DNA of 64,000 nucleotides from contig CAKRZE010000004.1 of NCBI GenBank assembly GCA_934432725.1, forward strand, positions 62,001 to 126,000. The letters run 5' to 3'. The DNA comes from an uncultured Eubacteriales bacterium. Lineage in GTDB: Bacteria > Bacillota > Clostridia > Oscillospirales > CAG-272. This document shows, piece by piece, positions 25,620 through 33,601 of the stretch (within the stretch, counting starts at the first letter, position 1; each line of letters opens with the position of its first letter). Below the pieces are notes generated by a model that saw only the letters and a list, made by a program, of their open reading frames with translations, was not told the origin of the DNA and did no database searches. Made by a program: the position numbers and the translations under genes.

Positions 25620-26378
25620 ATGAAAAAAATTCTGTCTGTTCTGTTGACAGCCGCCATGCTGCTGACAGCTCTCGGCATGTTTTCCGCATCTGCCGCATCT
25701 GACAAGGTGCTAGAATTCAATTTCACCCCCGGCTCCGGAGATAAGTTCTTCCGTTATATCAAGTTCTCCGTTGCAAATGTAACGATTCCCGACGGCGCCA
25801 CCTTTGAGTATGACGTTTATCTGAAAAACGATGTTGCCGGTCTCGGCGCGGTCAATGTCATCGCTGCCGAAGAAGGTCATGCCGACATGAGAGATGCAAT
25901 CGAAGTCGGCGTTGGCGTCAAAGACCAGAACGGCATCGGCTGCCATCCGAAGACCGACATCAGCGATCAGGCATTTGAAAAATGGTATCACCGCGTATTC
26001 AAGCTGGACGACTATGAGAGCGATACCATTGACGGCTTCCTGATTGCTTCCGAGGCTACCGAAGCAGGCATCTGCTATCTGGACAACATCGTTATCAAGG
26101 GTGCAGACGGAAAGGTTATCTTCACCATCTTTGATGACAACACCGATTTTGCCGCTTACAACGATGGTAAAGACGACACAACCGGAGAAGGCACCTATAC
26201 GCTGAATGTGATCGAAAACCCTGTAGCTTCCCAGCAGCCGACCGAGACCGACCCCGAAACCGATCCGGACAACACGCCCGACAACCCGCCGCAGACCGCT
26301 GACTTCAGCGCGGCAGTTGTTGCAGTTGCAGTTCTGGCTCTGGGCGCCGCAGTCGTTATCTCCAAGAAGCGCCGCTGA
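25620..26378 (+). CDS. secreted beta-sandwich (CBM-like) protein with PPQTAD anchor
   Basis: 252 residues: a signal peptide (MKKILSVLLTAAMLLTALGMFSASA), a domain of about 170 residues ending in ICYLDNIVIKGADGKVIFTIFDD, typical of galactose-binding-like or carbohydrate-binding jelly rolls, then a Thr/Asp/Pro linker and NPPQTADFS-helix-KKRR. A glycan-binding surface role is inferred from fold-like pattern only. GAGG lies 10 nt upstream of the ATG. The last 30 residues, and their DNA, closely match those of 24103-24750. Confidence 0.8.
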   Translation: MKKILSVLLTAAMLLTALGMFSASAASDKVLEFNFTPGSGDKFFRYIKFSVANVTIPDGATFEYDVYLKNDVAGLGAVNVIAAEEGHADMRDAIEVGVGVKDQNGIGCHPKTDISDQAFEKWYHRVFKLDDYESDTIDGFLIASEATEAGICYLDNIVIKGADGKVIFTIFDDNTDFAAYNDGKDDTTGEGTYTLNVIENPVASQQPTETDPETDPDNTPDNPPQTADFSAAVVAVAVLALGAAVVISKKRR

Positions 26379-26434
26379 GTTTTGACTTGAATCTTTAAAT
26401 AAGGGAAGAACGCATAAATACTCCTTCCCACGAA

Positions 26435-26625
26435 GGGGCTGTTAAAAGTGCAATGTTTTTAACAGCCCCACAAAAATGCCGGTTGGAATGCCGGCATTTT
26501 TGATGCGATTTTTTCCGTTTTTGCTCCGTACCTTTGTTTTTTCAGCTTTCCCCGCAGCAAAACGGGGCGCTTGTCCGTCCGGACCAATGCCGGTGGGGGA
26601 CATTTTTTACACCTTCCTTTTAATT
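26435..26625 (+). repeat. interspersed repeat (family copy C)
   Basis: It starts with the hairpin GGGGCTGTTAAAA (26435-26447) / TTTTAACAGCCCC (26457-26469), followed by GCCGGCATTTTTGATGCG, a T-rich block, GCAGCAAAACGGGGCG and GTCCGGACCAATGCCGG. The order is the same as in copies A, B and D. The hairpin lies 57 bp after the stop codon of 25620-26378 and can act as its terminator. Confidence 0.75.
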
Positions 26626-26766
26626 GCATCGGCGGAGAGCGCTTTTCCGTATCCCGGTCGAATCCTGCTCTGCCCGGCGGCAAGAACATCCGGCAAGTCT
26701 CATCGCGCACCTGTCTCCGCCCCCGCTTTTTATATCAGCCATAAAAAAAATTAATATGAGCCGCTC

Positions 26767-26795
26767 TTTACTTTTTCGCCCTTTTTCGGTATAAT
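26767..26795 (+). promoter_or_regulatory. purA promoter
   Basis: TTTACT (26767-26772), 17-bp spacer, TATAAT (26790-26795). It leaves a leader of about 190 nt. The early leader can form a GGCAA..CCGA / TCGG..TTGCC stem near 26803-26843 and a CCGGTG/CACCGG stem near 26881-26907. Confidence 0.6.
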
Positions 26796-26950
26796 AAAAA
26801 CAGGCAACCGATGAAAAGTGCATTCGTTTTTCGGTCCATTGCCTTTGCGGCAGATTATGACCGAAAAGCTCTTTTTGCCACCGGTGCAGCCTCCAGGGGC
26901 ACACCGGGGCTTCTTCCAAACCGATTTTCAAAGAAAGTGATTTTCCAAAG

Positions 26951-26991
26951 AAAGGAAGCTTTCGCCAAAGCGAAAGCCATGGTGGATTAGC
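26951..26991 (+). promoter_or_regulatory. purA leader: SD, perfect hairpin, start
   Basis: AAAGGA (26951-26956) is followed by an 8-bp perfect stem GCTTTCGC (26958-26965) / GCGAAAGC (26970-26977), loop CAAA, and 14 nt to the ATG. Those 14 nt hold GGTGG and a 4-codon mini-frame ATG-GTG-GAT-TAG. The 5' arm can also pair with GAAAG overlapping the SD. Confidence 0.65.
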
Positions 26992-28266
26992 ATGTTAACA
27001 GCAATCGTCGGCATCAACTGGGGTGACGAAGGCAAGGGACGCATGGTCGACCTGCTTTCATCCGATTACGATATTGTCTGCCGTTACCAGGGCGGCAACA
27101 ACGCGGGACACACCGTTGTAAATGAAAAAGGAAAGTTCATTCTGAACCTGCTGCCGTCCGGCATCCTGCGGGATTCCACGGTCAATATTATGGGCAACGG
27201 CATGGTCATCGATCTGGAGCATCTTTGCACCGAAATGAAGCGCCTGACGGACAAGGGAATTTCCGTCACGCCGGCAAACCTGAAGATTTCCGACAAGGCA
27301 GTCATCTGCATGCCGTATCACAAGCTTCTGGACTGCCTGGAGGAGGACCGTCTGGCAGACGCAAAGTTCGGTTCGACCCGCCGCGGGATCGGTCCGGTCT
27401 ACGGTGACAAGTACATGAAAAAGGCGCTCCGCATGGGCGATCTGTTCATGGAGCCTGCAAAGCTGGAGAAAAAGCTCGCTGCCATTCTGGAATGGAAGAA
27501 CCTCACCATTCAGAACGGCTACGGTCATGAAGCTATCGCCACTGCCGACATGATGGCATGGCTTGAAACCTACGGCGGACAGCTCAGGGACTTCGTCTGC
27601 GATGTTTCCGTATATCTCAACAAAGCACGCAGAGAAGGCAAGCGCATCATGTTTGAGGCGCAGCTCGGCGCCCTGCGGGATATTGACTTCGGTATTTATC
27701 CGTACACCTCCTCTTCCTCCACGATCGCCGCATACGCTCCGATCGGCGCCGGCATTCCCGGTGCACCGCTTGACGAGGTTGTCGGAATCATGAAGGCTTA
27801 TTCCACCTGTGTCGGAGAAGGTCCCTTCACCTGTGAGCTGTTCGGCGAGGAGGGCAACGCTCTGCGTGAAGCAGGCGGAGAATACGGTGCCGCAACCGGA
27901 CGCCCGAGAAGAGTCGGCGGATTTGATGCGGTTGCATCCCGCTACGGCGTTCTCTGCCAGGGCGCTACCTGCATTGCCCTGACAAAGCTGGATGTTCTCT
28001 CCTACTGCGACCGCATTCCGGTCTGCGTAGCGTATGAGGTCAATGGCAAGCTGCTGCACGACTTCCCGACCGGCGAAGCTCTGAACGCCGCAAAGCCGGT
28101 ATATGAGTATCTGCCCGGCTGGAAATGCGACATTTCGAGCGCGCGCTCCGAAAAGGATCTGCCGAAGGAAGCCGTTGACTATATCAGCTATGTAGAAAAG
28201 GCAGTCGGCTGCCACATCAAATACGTTTCCGTCGGTCCCGACCGCGAAGCATATCTGGAGCGCTGA
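26992..28266 (+). CDS. purA: adenylosuccinate synthetase
   Basis: The 424-residue protein is full-length PurA, which makes adenylosuccinate from IMP, aspartate and GTP. Signatures: VGINWGDEGKGRMVDLL at the start (usually GxQWGDEGKGK; here NWGDEGKGR), NNAGHTVV, GSTRRGIGPVYGDK, the GIYPYTSSSST block, RPRRVGGFDAVASRYG and LTKLDVLS. It stands alone with its own promoter and a structured leader. Together with ahcY and hpt it links this window to adenine nucleotide supply. Confidence 0.96.
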   Translation: MLTAIVGINWGDEGKGRMVDLLSSDYDIVCRYQGGNNAGHTVVNEKGKFILNLLPSGILRDSTVNIMGNGMVIDLEHLCTEMKRLTDKGISVTPANLKISDKAVICMPYHKLLDCLEEDRLADAKFGSTRRGIGPVYGDKYMKKALRMGDLFMEPAKLEKKLAAILEWKNLTIQNGYGHEAIATADMMAWLETYGGQLRDFVCDVSVYLNKARREGKRIMFEAQLGALRDIDFGIYPYTSSSSTIAAYAPIGAGIPGAPLDEVVGIMKAYSTCVGEGPFTCELFGEEGNALREAGGEYGAATGRPRRVGGFDAVASRYGVLCQGATCIALTKLDVLSYCDRIPVCVAYEVNGKLLHDFPTGEALNAAKPVYEYLPGWKCDISSARSEKDLPKEAVDYISYVEKAVGCHIKYVSVGPDREAYLER

Positions 28267-28731
28267 TTTCAGTATAAAAAAGAACCGTTTCCAAGCCGCT
28301 GCATGCCGCCAGAAGCGGTTCTTTGCCCCTCAGACTGTTTCACTGTGTGAACCCGGGAAGACTCCCACCGAAAGATACCTTTTGACCGAAGCGAACGCAT
28401 CTCCGGATCGCCTCCGCACATATTTTCCGGATCAAAGCAAGCAGACTGCCGCTTCCGACGTTGCTCAGCCGCATCCTCTCCGGAAGCAGTGCAGCGCGTG
28501 CCCGAGCGGAACACCGCAGGAAGGCTCCGCGCCGCATTCCCTGCTTAAAACGGTTGACCCAAAGCCGTCTGGACTGCCGCAGAAGCCGCACCGCGCGGAC
28601 AAAGCCGAAGACTGCGTATCTTTTGGCCCTTTCCCGACAGGAAACACATAATTTACCGTATATTCACATACTAATTACAAGTTGATAGTATAATCAAAGC
28701 ATCACAAAACAAAGAAAGGGGATATCTAACC
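28267..28731 (+). other. intergenic; -10 box at 28689-28694
   Basis: No gene seen in 465 bp. An inverted repeat AAAGAACCG / CGGTTCTTT (about 28279-28324) follows purA but has no T-run. TATAAT at 28689-28694 lies about 40 bp before the next start; no clear -35 is found. Confidence 0.45.
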
Positions 28732-29754
28732 TTGAAAAAGATGATATCTGTTGCGCTGGTCGTTCTCATGGCTGTTGCCATGGCGGTCTCGGCAAGCGCA
28801 GGCTATTCAGAATCCATGGACGCGCCTTATATTTACATCCGCAAAGCAGATGAAGCTCCGAAAATCGACGGAACCATCTCACCGGATGAGTGGCCGGAGG
28901 CTACATACACCTTTACGGGAGACGCCGAAACCTTTGCAACCGCTGTTTCCAATACAAGCGGCTGGTACTATCACGCCGGCAAGGCGATCGATGAAAATTA
29001 CGTCGGTCCCGAAACCTGCTATATGAATGTTTACCTTTCGTGGGACAGCGATAATCTGTATGTCGCGCTTGACACGAATTTTGCCGGCTTCCAGCAGAAG
29101 AAGGCAGCGGACGTCATGTGGCAGAACTACTGTGTTCAGCTTCAGCTCGGCGATAAGGACATTGAAACCTATGACGACTGGGGCATGGCAATCAATGAGG
29201 ACGGCGCTGTCATGCAGTATTCCTTCACCAACAGCAAGGCAACGGAGTTTGATGTGAAGATCACCCGCGACGGCGATCATGTAGTCTATGAGTGCGCCCT
29301 GCCGTGGTCTGAATTCGTCTTTTCCGGCGCAATGAAAACCGGAAGCATGATCGGCTTCACCTGCGGTGTCACGCTCGGTCAGGGCAACGGCGATCCGTTT
29401 ACCACCATCAACTTCGGGGAAAGCTCCACCTCCTCCTCTTACCATACCAAGACATGGCAGAACCTGAAGGACTGCTATCTGGTTCCCGCAAACGGCGAGT
29501 ATGTCATTCCGGAAACCGAACCGGAAACAAAGCCCGAAACAAAGGCTGAAACCAAAGCGGAAACAAAGACTGAAACCAAAGCAGAAACAAAGGCTCCTTC
29601 CACCTCCTCCGAAACCAAGACGCAGGAGACCAAGGCTCCCGCCGCTCAGCAGTCCGGCAGCAACACCGGTCTGATCATCGGGATCATCGCCGCAGTCGTT
29701 GTAGTCGCCGCCATTGTGGTTTTCGTGGTCGTCAAAAAGAAAAAGGCGGAGTAA
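28732..29754 (+). CDS. secreted CBM9/DOMON-like protein with C-terminal membrane anchor
   Basis: A 340-residue surface protein that starts at TTG (28732), with AAAGGGG 10 nt upstream. A signal peptide (KKMISVALVVLMAVAMAVSASAG) is followed by a CBM9-like domain: APKIDGTISPDEWPEA near residue 43, YLSWDSDNLYVALDT, MAINEDG and VVYECALPWSEF. A repetitive Glu-Thr-Lys-Pro linker (residues 260-300) leads to a C-terminal helix and KKKKAE. CBM9-like modules bind sugars or haem in various enzymes; here no catalytic domain is attached. It is the third secreted anchored protein in the 24-30 kb interval. Confidence 0.85.
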   Translation: MKKMISVALVVLMAVAMAVSASAGYSESMDAPYIYIRKADEAPKIDGTISPDEWPEATYTFTGDAETFATAVSNTSGWYYHAGKAIDENYVGPETCYMNVYLSWDSDNLYVALDTNFAGFQQKKAADVMWQNYCVQLQLGDKDIETYDDWGMAINEDGAVMQYSFTNSKATEFDVKITRDGDHVVYECALPWSEFVFSGAMKTGSMIGFTCGVTLGQGNGDPFTTINFGESSTSSSYHTKTWQNLKDCYLVPANGEYVIPETEPETKPETKAETKAETKTETKAETKAPSTSSETKTQETKAPAAQQSGSNTGLIIGIIAAVVVVAAIVVFVVVKKKKAE

Positions 29755-29844
29755 TCAGCTTGACAGCTGACCGCAATTCGAATCCCGTCCGGATTCGGAT
29801 TTGATTTCCCGGATAAGACAGGAAACAGTCGAAAAAACAAAATA

Positions 29845-30205
29845 GGGGGCTGCTAAAAACCGAGGTTTTTAGCAGCCCTCTCTAAATATGCCGGTCGGGG
29901 CGCCTATATTTTTAAGGCTGTCCCGCCGCTTTCCCTTTTTCGTTTTCCTGATCTCTTTGACGGCAAAACAGCAAGACACGCACCGGGAAAATGCCGGAGG
30001 AGCAGTTAAAACCTAAATATTTTAGCAGCCCAGCATACATGCCATCCGGGATTCCGGTATTTTTGATGCGATCCCGGTTGCTTTTACCTCTGCCCCTTTG
30101 TTTTTTCGGCTTTTCCCGCGGCAAAGCTGCGGTATTCAGCTGCCAGGAGCAGTATCGAAGGGGCGTGAAAAACGCAAAACGAGGGGCTCCCCCTATACGC
30201 TTCAG
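29845..30205 (+). repeat. interspersed repeat, two tandem copies (family copy D)
   Basis: Copy D1 starts with a 14-bp perfect stem GGGCTGCTAAAAAC (29847-29860) / GTTTTTAGCAGCCC (29865-29878). Copy D2 (about 30003-30205) has a weaker AGCAGTTAAAAC/TTTTAGCAGCCC stem, then GGTATTTTTGATGCG, a T-rich block, CCGCGGCAAAGC and CGAAGGGGCGTGAAAAACGC. The D2 end matches the end of copy B. The rest of 29755-30507 has no recognised gene. Confidence 0.75.
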
Positions 30206-30507
30206 TTTATCAAGGTCATCGGTCATCACGCCCTGCCCGCTCCGGCAAAATGAACGGCTTTGATCCATTGACCTCCGTTTCTTTTTCAGCGTCAGCCCAA
30301 CCCGATAAGCTTATTTGTCAGAACCCGCTTGTTCGGGCGCACCCGCCGGATCCGCGTCCCTTTTCTGCCGGCATGATGCATCGGCACTCCGAAGGACAGC
30401 ACACCGTTCCCGGGATACCTGCTTTTTCAAGCCATCCGTTTCACGCCATTGTGCACAGCCGTCCCGAAGGAGTTCACAGCGGACCTCTGCCCGGCTTTAA
30501 CCGTCCT

Positions 30508-31539
30508 TTATTCGATGAAGTAGCAGTCAAGATTGCTGCTCATCACAAGCTCCGGTTTAATCCGCACCGGAGGCAGGATCCTGTAGCCGACGCTGATGCA
30601 GTCCATCGCGATATCGACCGCAGTTCTTGCCTGCAAGTACTGATTCTGATAAATCGTTGCGTTCAGACTGCCGTCATTGAGGCAGTCCACAATATCCTGA
30701 TACAGATCGACCCCGATCACTCTGACCTTATCCGCCAGTCCCTGCTCCTTCAGATAATTGCATACGGAGGGAGCAAGGTATGACGATATGAAGATACCGT
30801 CAATTTCAGGGTGTGCCCCAAACGCCTGTTTCGCGCATGCGTAAGCCTTGTCCCACTTGTCCTCCGTATAGTAAACACCCTCCAGCGTCAGTCCGTACTG
30901 CTCCGCCGCGCTGCGGAAGCCGAAAATATTCCGTTCATGCACATAGATACCCGGACGTCCCGCAAAAATCACGGTATGCGATGCGCCGGTCATGGAAAGA
31001 AACTGTGCCGCAACCTTTCCGACCGTCTCCGCATTTACCACAACCGAGGTGACCGCATTGCTCAGCTGGGTAGCGCCGGAAACCAGCGTCACCACCGGCA
31101 GATTATTGGTTTCAAGCAGCTTGATGCTCCGTTCGCTCAGCATATCGCCGCACTGCATAATCAGAATGTCCGCTTTCCCCTGTATTTCGGAAAGCTTGCC
31201 GATCAGACCGTGCTCGCCGCTGTCTTCCTCATATTCGTACAGGCAGAAATTCACATTAAAAGACGCATACTGTTCAAAGGCATCGGCAAGTCCTTTTCTC
31301 AGAATACGCTGAACCTCCACCGGCGATTTGCTGAGGAGTGCAGCCACCGTCACGGTACGCCGCGAAAGCGCCTGTGCCGCACGATTCGGCTTATATCCGA
31401 GATTTTTTGCGATTGCAACGATCCGGGAGCGCGTATCCTCTCCCATTCTGCCCTTTCCGCAAAGCGCTTTACTTGCTGTCGATACCGAGACGCCGGCGCT
31501 CACCGCCACATCTGTGATCGTAACGGGCTTGTTCGCCAT
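30508..31539 (-). CDS. LacI-family transcriptional regulator
   Basis: 343 residues. The N-terminal HTH (VTITDVAVSAGVSVSTASKAL) and hinge region (GYKPNRAAQALSRR) are followed by a periplasmic-binding-protein-like sensor domain: LIMQCGDMLSE, VIFAGRPGIYVHERNIFGFRSAAEQYGL, IDGIFISSYLAPSVCNYL, RVIGVDLYQDIVDCL. Such proteins repress carbohydrate genes until a sugar binds. GGAAGGGG lies about 8 nt before the ATG. It lies 26 bp downstream of an amidase gene and probably shares its transcript. No sugar catabolic operon is adjacent, so its targets are unclear. Confidence 0.9.
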   Translation of the reverse strand: MANKPVTITDVAVSAGVSVSTASKALCGKGRMGEDTRSRIVAIAKNLGYKPNRAAQALSRRTVTVAALLSKSPVEVQRILRKGLADAFEQYASFNVNFCLYEYEEDSGEHGLIGKLSEIQGKADILIMQCGDMLSERSIKLLETNNLPVVTLVSGATQLSNAVTSVVVNAETVGKVAAQFLSMTGASHTVIFAGRPGIYVHERNIFGFRSAAEQYGLTLEGVYYTEDKWDKAYACAKQAFGAHPEIDGIFISSYLAPSVCNYLKEQGLADKVRVIGVDLYQDIVDCLNDGSLNATIYQNQYLQARTAVDIAMDCISVGYRILPPVRIKPELVMSSNLDCYFIE

Positions 31540-31565
31540 CTGATATTTCCCCTTCCGTCATTTGA

Positions 31566-32726
31566 TCAATGAAGCAGTCCGGATGCAATCCCCGCCGCAA
31601 TGCCGTCAGCCATCTTTTGCTGCCATGCTTCATCCAGCATGTTCTCCGCATCTGTTTGGTTGGTCAAAAAACCGACCTCCACCAGAATCGCAGGGCATTT
31701 CCGCGTATTGATAACAACGAATGTATCCTGTTTTGACTGCGGGTAAACCTTCGGCTTCTTTCCCGGAAGAAGGTTATAGATCGCATCCGCCATCTTCTCG
31801 GCATATCCGGCAGTCTTTTCGGAATTTTCCGTGCAGTAGTACAGCCGCGTGCCGTTTACCGACTCGTCCCCAAAGGAATTGCAGTGAACGGAAATGAAAA
31901 AGTCCACATACTCCAATCCCTCCGTCATTTCCCGGCGGGCGTATTTGTTGAACAGATACCCTGCCGGCTTCCCTGCCGGGATTGCATTGGTGTCATGCGT
32001 CATGATCACCTCACAGCCCGCATCCTCCAGGGCTTTCTTCAGCTTCAGCGAAATGGCAAGGTTGATATCCATTTCCGCAAGCGGGCTGATCAGCTCGGAG
32101 GTGCTTCCTCCGTCCGCAAAGCCGTGTCCGGGGTCAACCACAACAATCGGCTTTCCGTCATGCGGCTGCGACGGTCCGACCGGCACCGTGCCTCCGGTCT
32201 GGGCGTCTGTTTCCGCATCGGTCGCAGGCGTCTCCGTCTCCGTGCTGCCGGAGGTTGCCTCCTCCGGTTCTGTGCCGATTGCCGATGCGGTTTCCGTCCC
32301 GCCTGTACCGGAGGAGGTTCCCGTCCCGTCGGCAGAGGGCTTTTTGCCAAAGCCTCCCGACAGCGCAACACAGCAAATAACCACCATCGCAACCACAGCA
32401 ACAGCAGACAGAAGAAGCACCGCGATCATACCGGTGTCCGGTCTGCGCTTTCTGCCTCCCGGATTTTTCCCGCTCCGCCGCACGTATGCCTGCGGATTGC
32501 GTATCCGCTCCTGCCTGCTTCCCTGTCCGCTTACATCCTGTCTCATATATCTGGGATTTCCGCCCCTCGGATTTCCGCTCTGCGGGTTCCGCGCAGCAGG
32601 GCGGGGACCCGGTCCGCCGCTTCCCCGATTCATCCCGCGGTTATCCGGCATCCCCGCAGGGCGTCCTGTGCCGGTCCGATGTCCATCCCGTCCGTTTCCT
32701 CTGTTATTTCCGCCCGTGTTCTGCAT
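31566..32726 (-). CDS. membrane-anchored N-acetylmuramoyl-L-alanine amidase (Amidase_3)
   Basis: About 386 residues: a long Gly/Asn/Arg/Pro-rich basic N-terminal cytoplasmic segment (1-97), a membrane helix (GMIAVLLLSAVAVVAMVVICC), a Thr/Glu/Gly-rich linker, then the Amidase_3 domain: VDPGHGFADGG, AEMDINLAISL, FISVHCNSF and LVEVGFLTN. It would cut MurNAc-L-alanine bonds from the outer membrane face. The start is one of three successive ATGs at 32732, 32729 and 32726; the last is best spaced from AGGATGAGG. The disordered Arg/Gly-rich cytoplasmic tail is unusual for this enzyme class. Confidence 0.9.
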   Translation of the reverse strand: MQNTGGNNRGNGRDGHRTGTGRPAGMPDNRGMNRGSGGPGPRPAARNPQSGNPRGGNPRYMRQDVSGQGSRQERIRNPQAYVRRSGKNPGGRKRRPDTGMIAVLLLSAVAVVAMVVICCVALSGGFGKKPSADGTGTSSGTGGTETASAIGTEPEEATSGSTETETPATDAETDAQTGGTVPVGPSQPHDGKPIVVVDPGHGFADGGSTSELISPLAEMDINLAISLKLKKALEDAGCEVIMTHDTNAIPAGKPAGYLFNKYARREMTEGLEYVDFFISVHCNSFGDESVNGTRLYYCTENSEKTAGYAEKMADAIYNLLPGKKPKVYPQSKQDTFVVINTRKCPAILVEVGFLTNQTDAENMLDEAWQQKMADGIAAGIASGLLH

Positions 32727-32918
32727 CATCATACCTCATCCTGCCATACGGCAAATGAAAACAAAGCCTTTGTTTTCCGGCGGACCGGCGAAACGGGAAT
32801 CCCGGATTTACCAAAGCCGGAGCCCCGCATCGTGCCCTGTCACCGCGTTTCTTTTCTCTTTTGTACGCCGCTAAAATTCATGTCAATTGGAATAAGCAAT
32901 ATGTCGTTAAAAAAGTCC

Positions 32919-32967
32919 GTATCAAAAATATCATACATAATTTCTCCCGATTTGTCAAGTATCAAAA
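32919..32967 (-). promoter_or_regulatory. promoter of amidase-lacI operon flanked by direct repeats
   Basis: On the minus strand TTGACA (32953-32958), 17-bp spacer, TATGAT (32930-32935). The 9-mer TTTTGATAC occurs on both sides (32959-32967 and 32919-32927), exactly 40 bp apart, which fits an operator pair on one DNA face. The remaining sequence from 32727 to 33251 shows no gene. Confidence 0.65.
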
Positions 32968-33251
32968 GGAAAAGCGGGATATTTTACAGACACCGGAATC
33001 TGCCTGCTTTTCTGCGGGAAAGCCGTTTGAGAATCCCTCTTCCCTGCACGGAAATCCCGGTGTCAAAGCGCTCTTCGGACTGTGCTGCCGTACTCCCGTC
33101 CCGGATTCTCCGGGGTGAATCGTGGAAAATTCAATGCTGTTCTGCCGTCATCCGTTCGACTGCCGCACCCTTTCCCAATGCCTCCTTCCCCTTCCGGCAT
33201 TCTGTCCGACAGTCCCCATACATGCAAGAAAATTTTATTTACAAATCGTTA

Positions 33252-33280
33252 TTTACAAATTTATCAGTTAATGCTATACT
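33252..33280 (+). promoter_or_regulatory. promoter of the yybS-gdpP-rplI-dnaB operon
   Basis: TTTACA (33252-33257), 17-bp spacer, TATACT (33275-33280) with extended TGC. A second -10-like TGGTATAAT lies at 33284-33292 and again at 33416-33424 inside the downstream tandem repeat. Confidence 0.7.
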
Positions 33281-33282
33281 AT

Positions 33283-33520
33283 ATGGTATAATATGCGCAA
33301 AAATCTTTCTACGAAAGATTTTCCGGAGCCGACCGCTCCGGCGTGTGCCTCATCGGCACACACGCTGCCTGACGGCTTTGCAAAAATGTCCGTGCAAGCA
33401 CACATTTTTGCTTCATGGTATAATCCGCGCAAAAGTCTTTCTTCGAAAGCTTTCCCGGAGCCGACCGCTCCGGCGTGTGCCTCATCGGCACACACGCTGC
33501 CTGACGGCTTTGCAAAAATG
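33283..33520 (+). repeat. tandem duplication (106-bp unit, 132-bp period) in yybS leader
   Basis: Copy 1 (33283-33388) and copy 2 (33415-33520) are identical over their last 64 bp and close before that. Each unit starts with ATGGTATAAT and contains a CTTTC/GAAAG hairpin (9-bp stem in copy 1), a CGGAGCCGACCGCTCCGG inverted repeat, and GTGTGCCTCATCGGCACAC. Each ends GCAAAAATG, and a CAAAAATGT/ACATTTTTG stem follows copy 1. Both copies lie between the promoter and the yybS start. Confidence 0.85.
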
Positions 33521-33601
33521 TTACAGCTGCCGGCGTTTTCGCGTCACAATACCGCTCACCGCCAAGCAATTCCGACTTCCGATACCGAGAAAGGAGCTGC
33601 A

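Noticed and set aside
28279..28325. AAAGAACCG/CGGTTCTTT inverted repeat as purA terminator
   Set aside because: The loop is long and no T-run follows on the plus strand, so it is not called as a terminator.
33293..33601. N-terminal extension of the yybS protein through the tandem repeat
   Set aside because: The frame is open but consists of the duplicated hairpin unit. A good SD and ATG at 33602 start the membrane protein.
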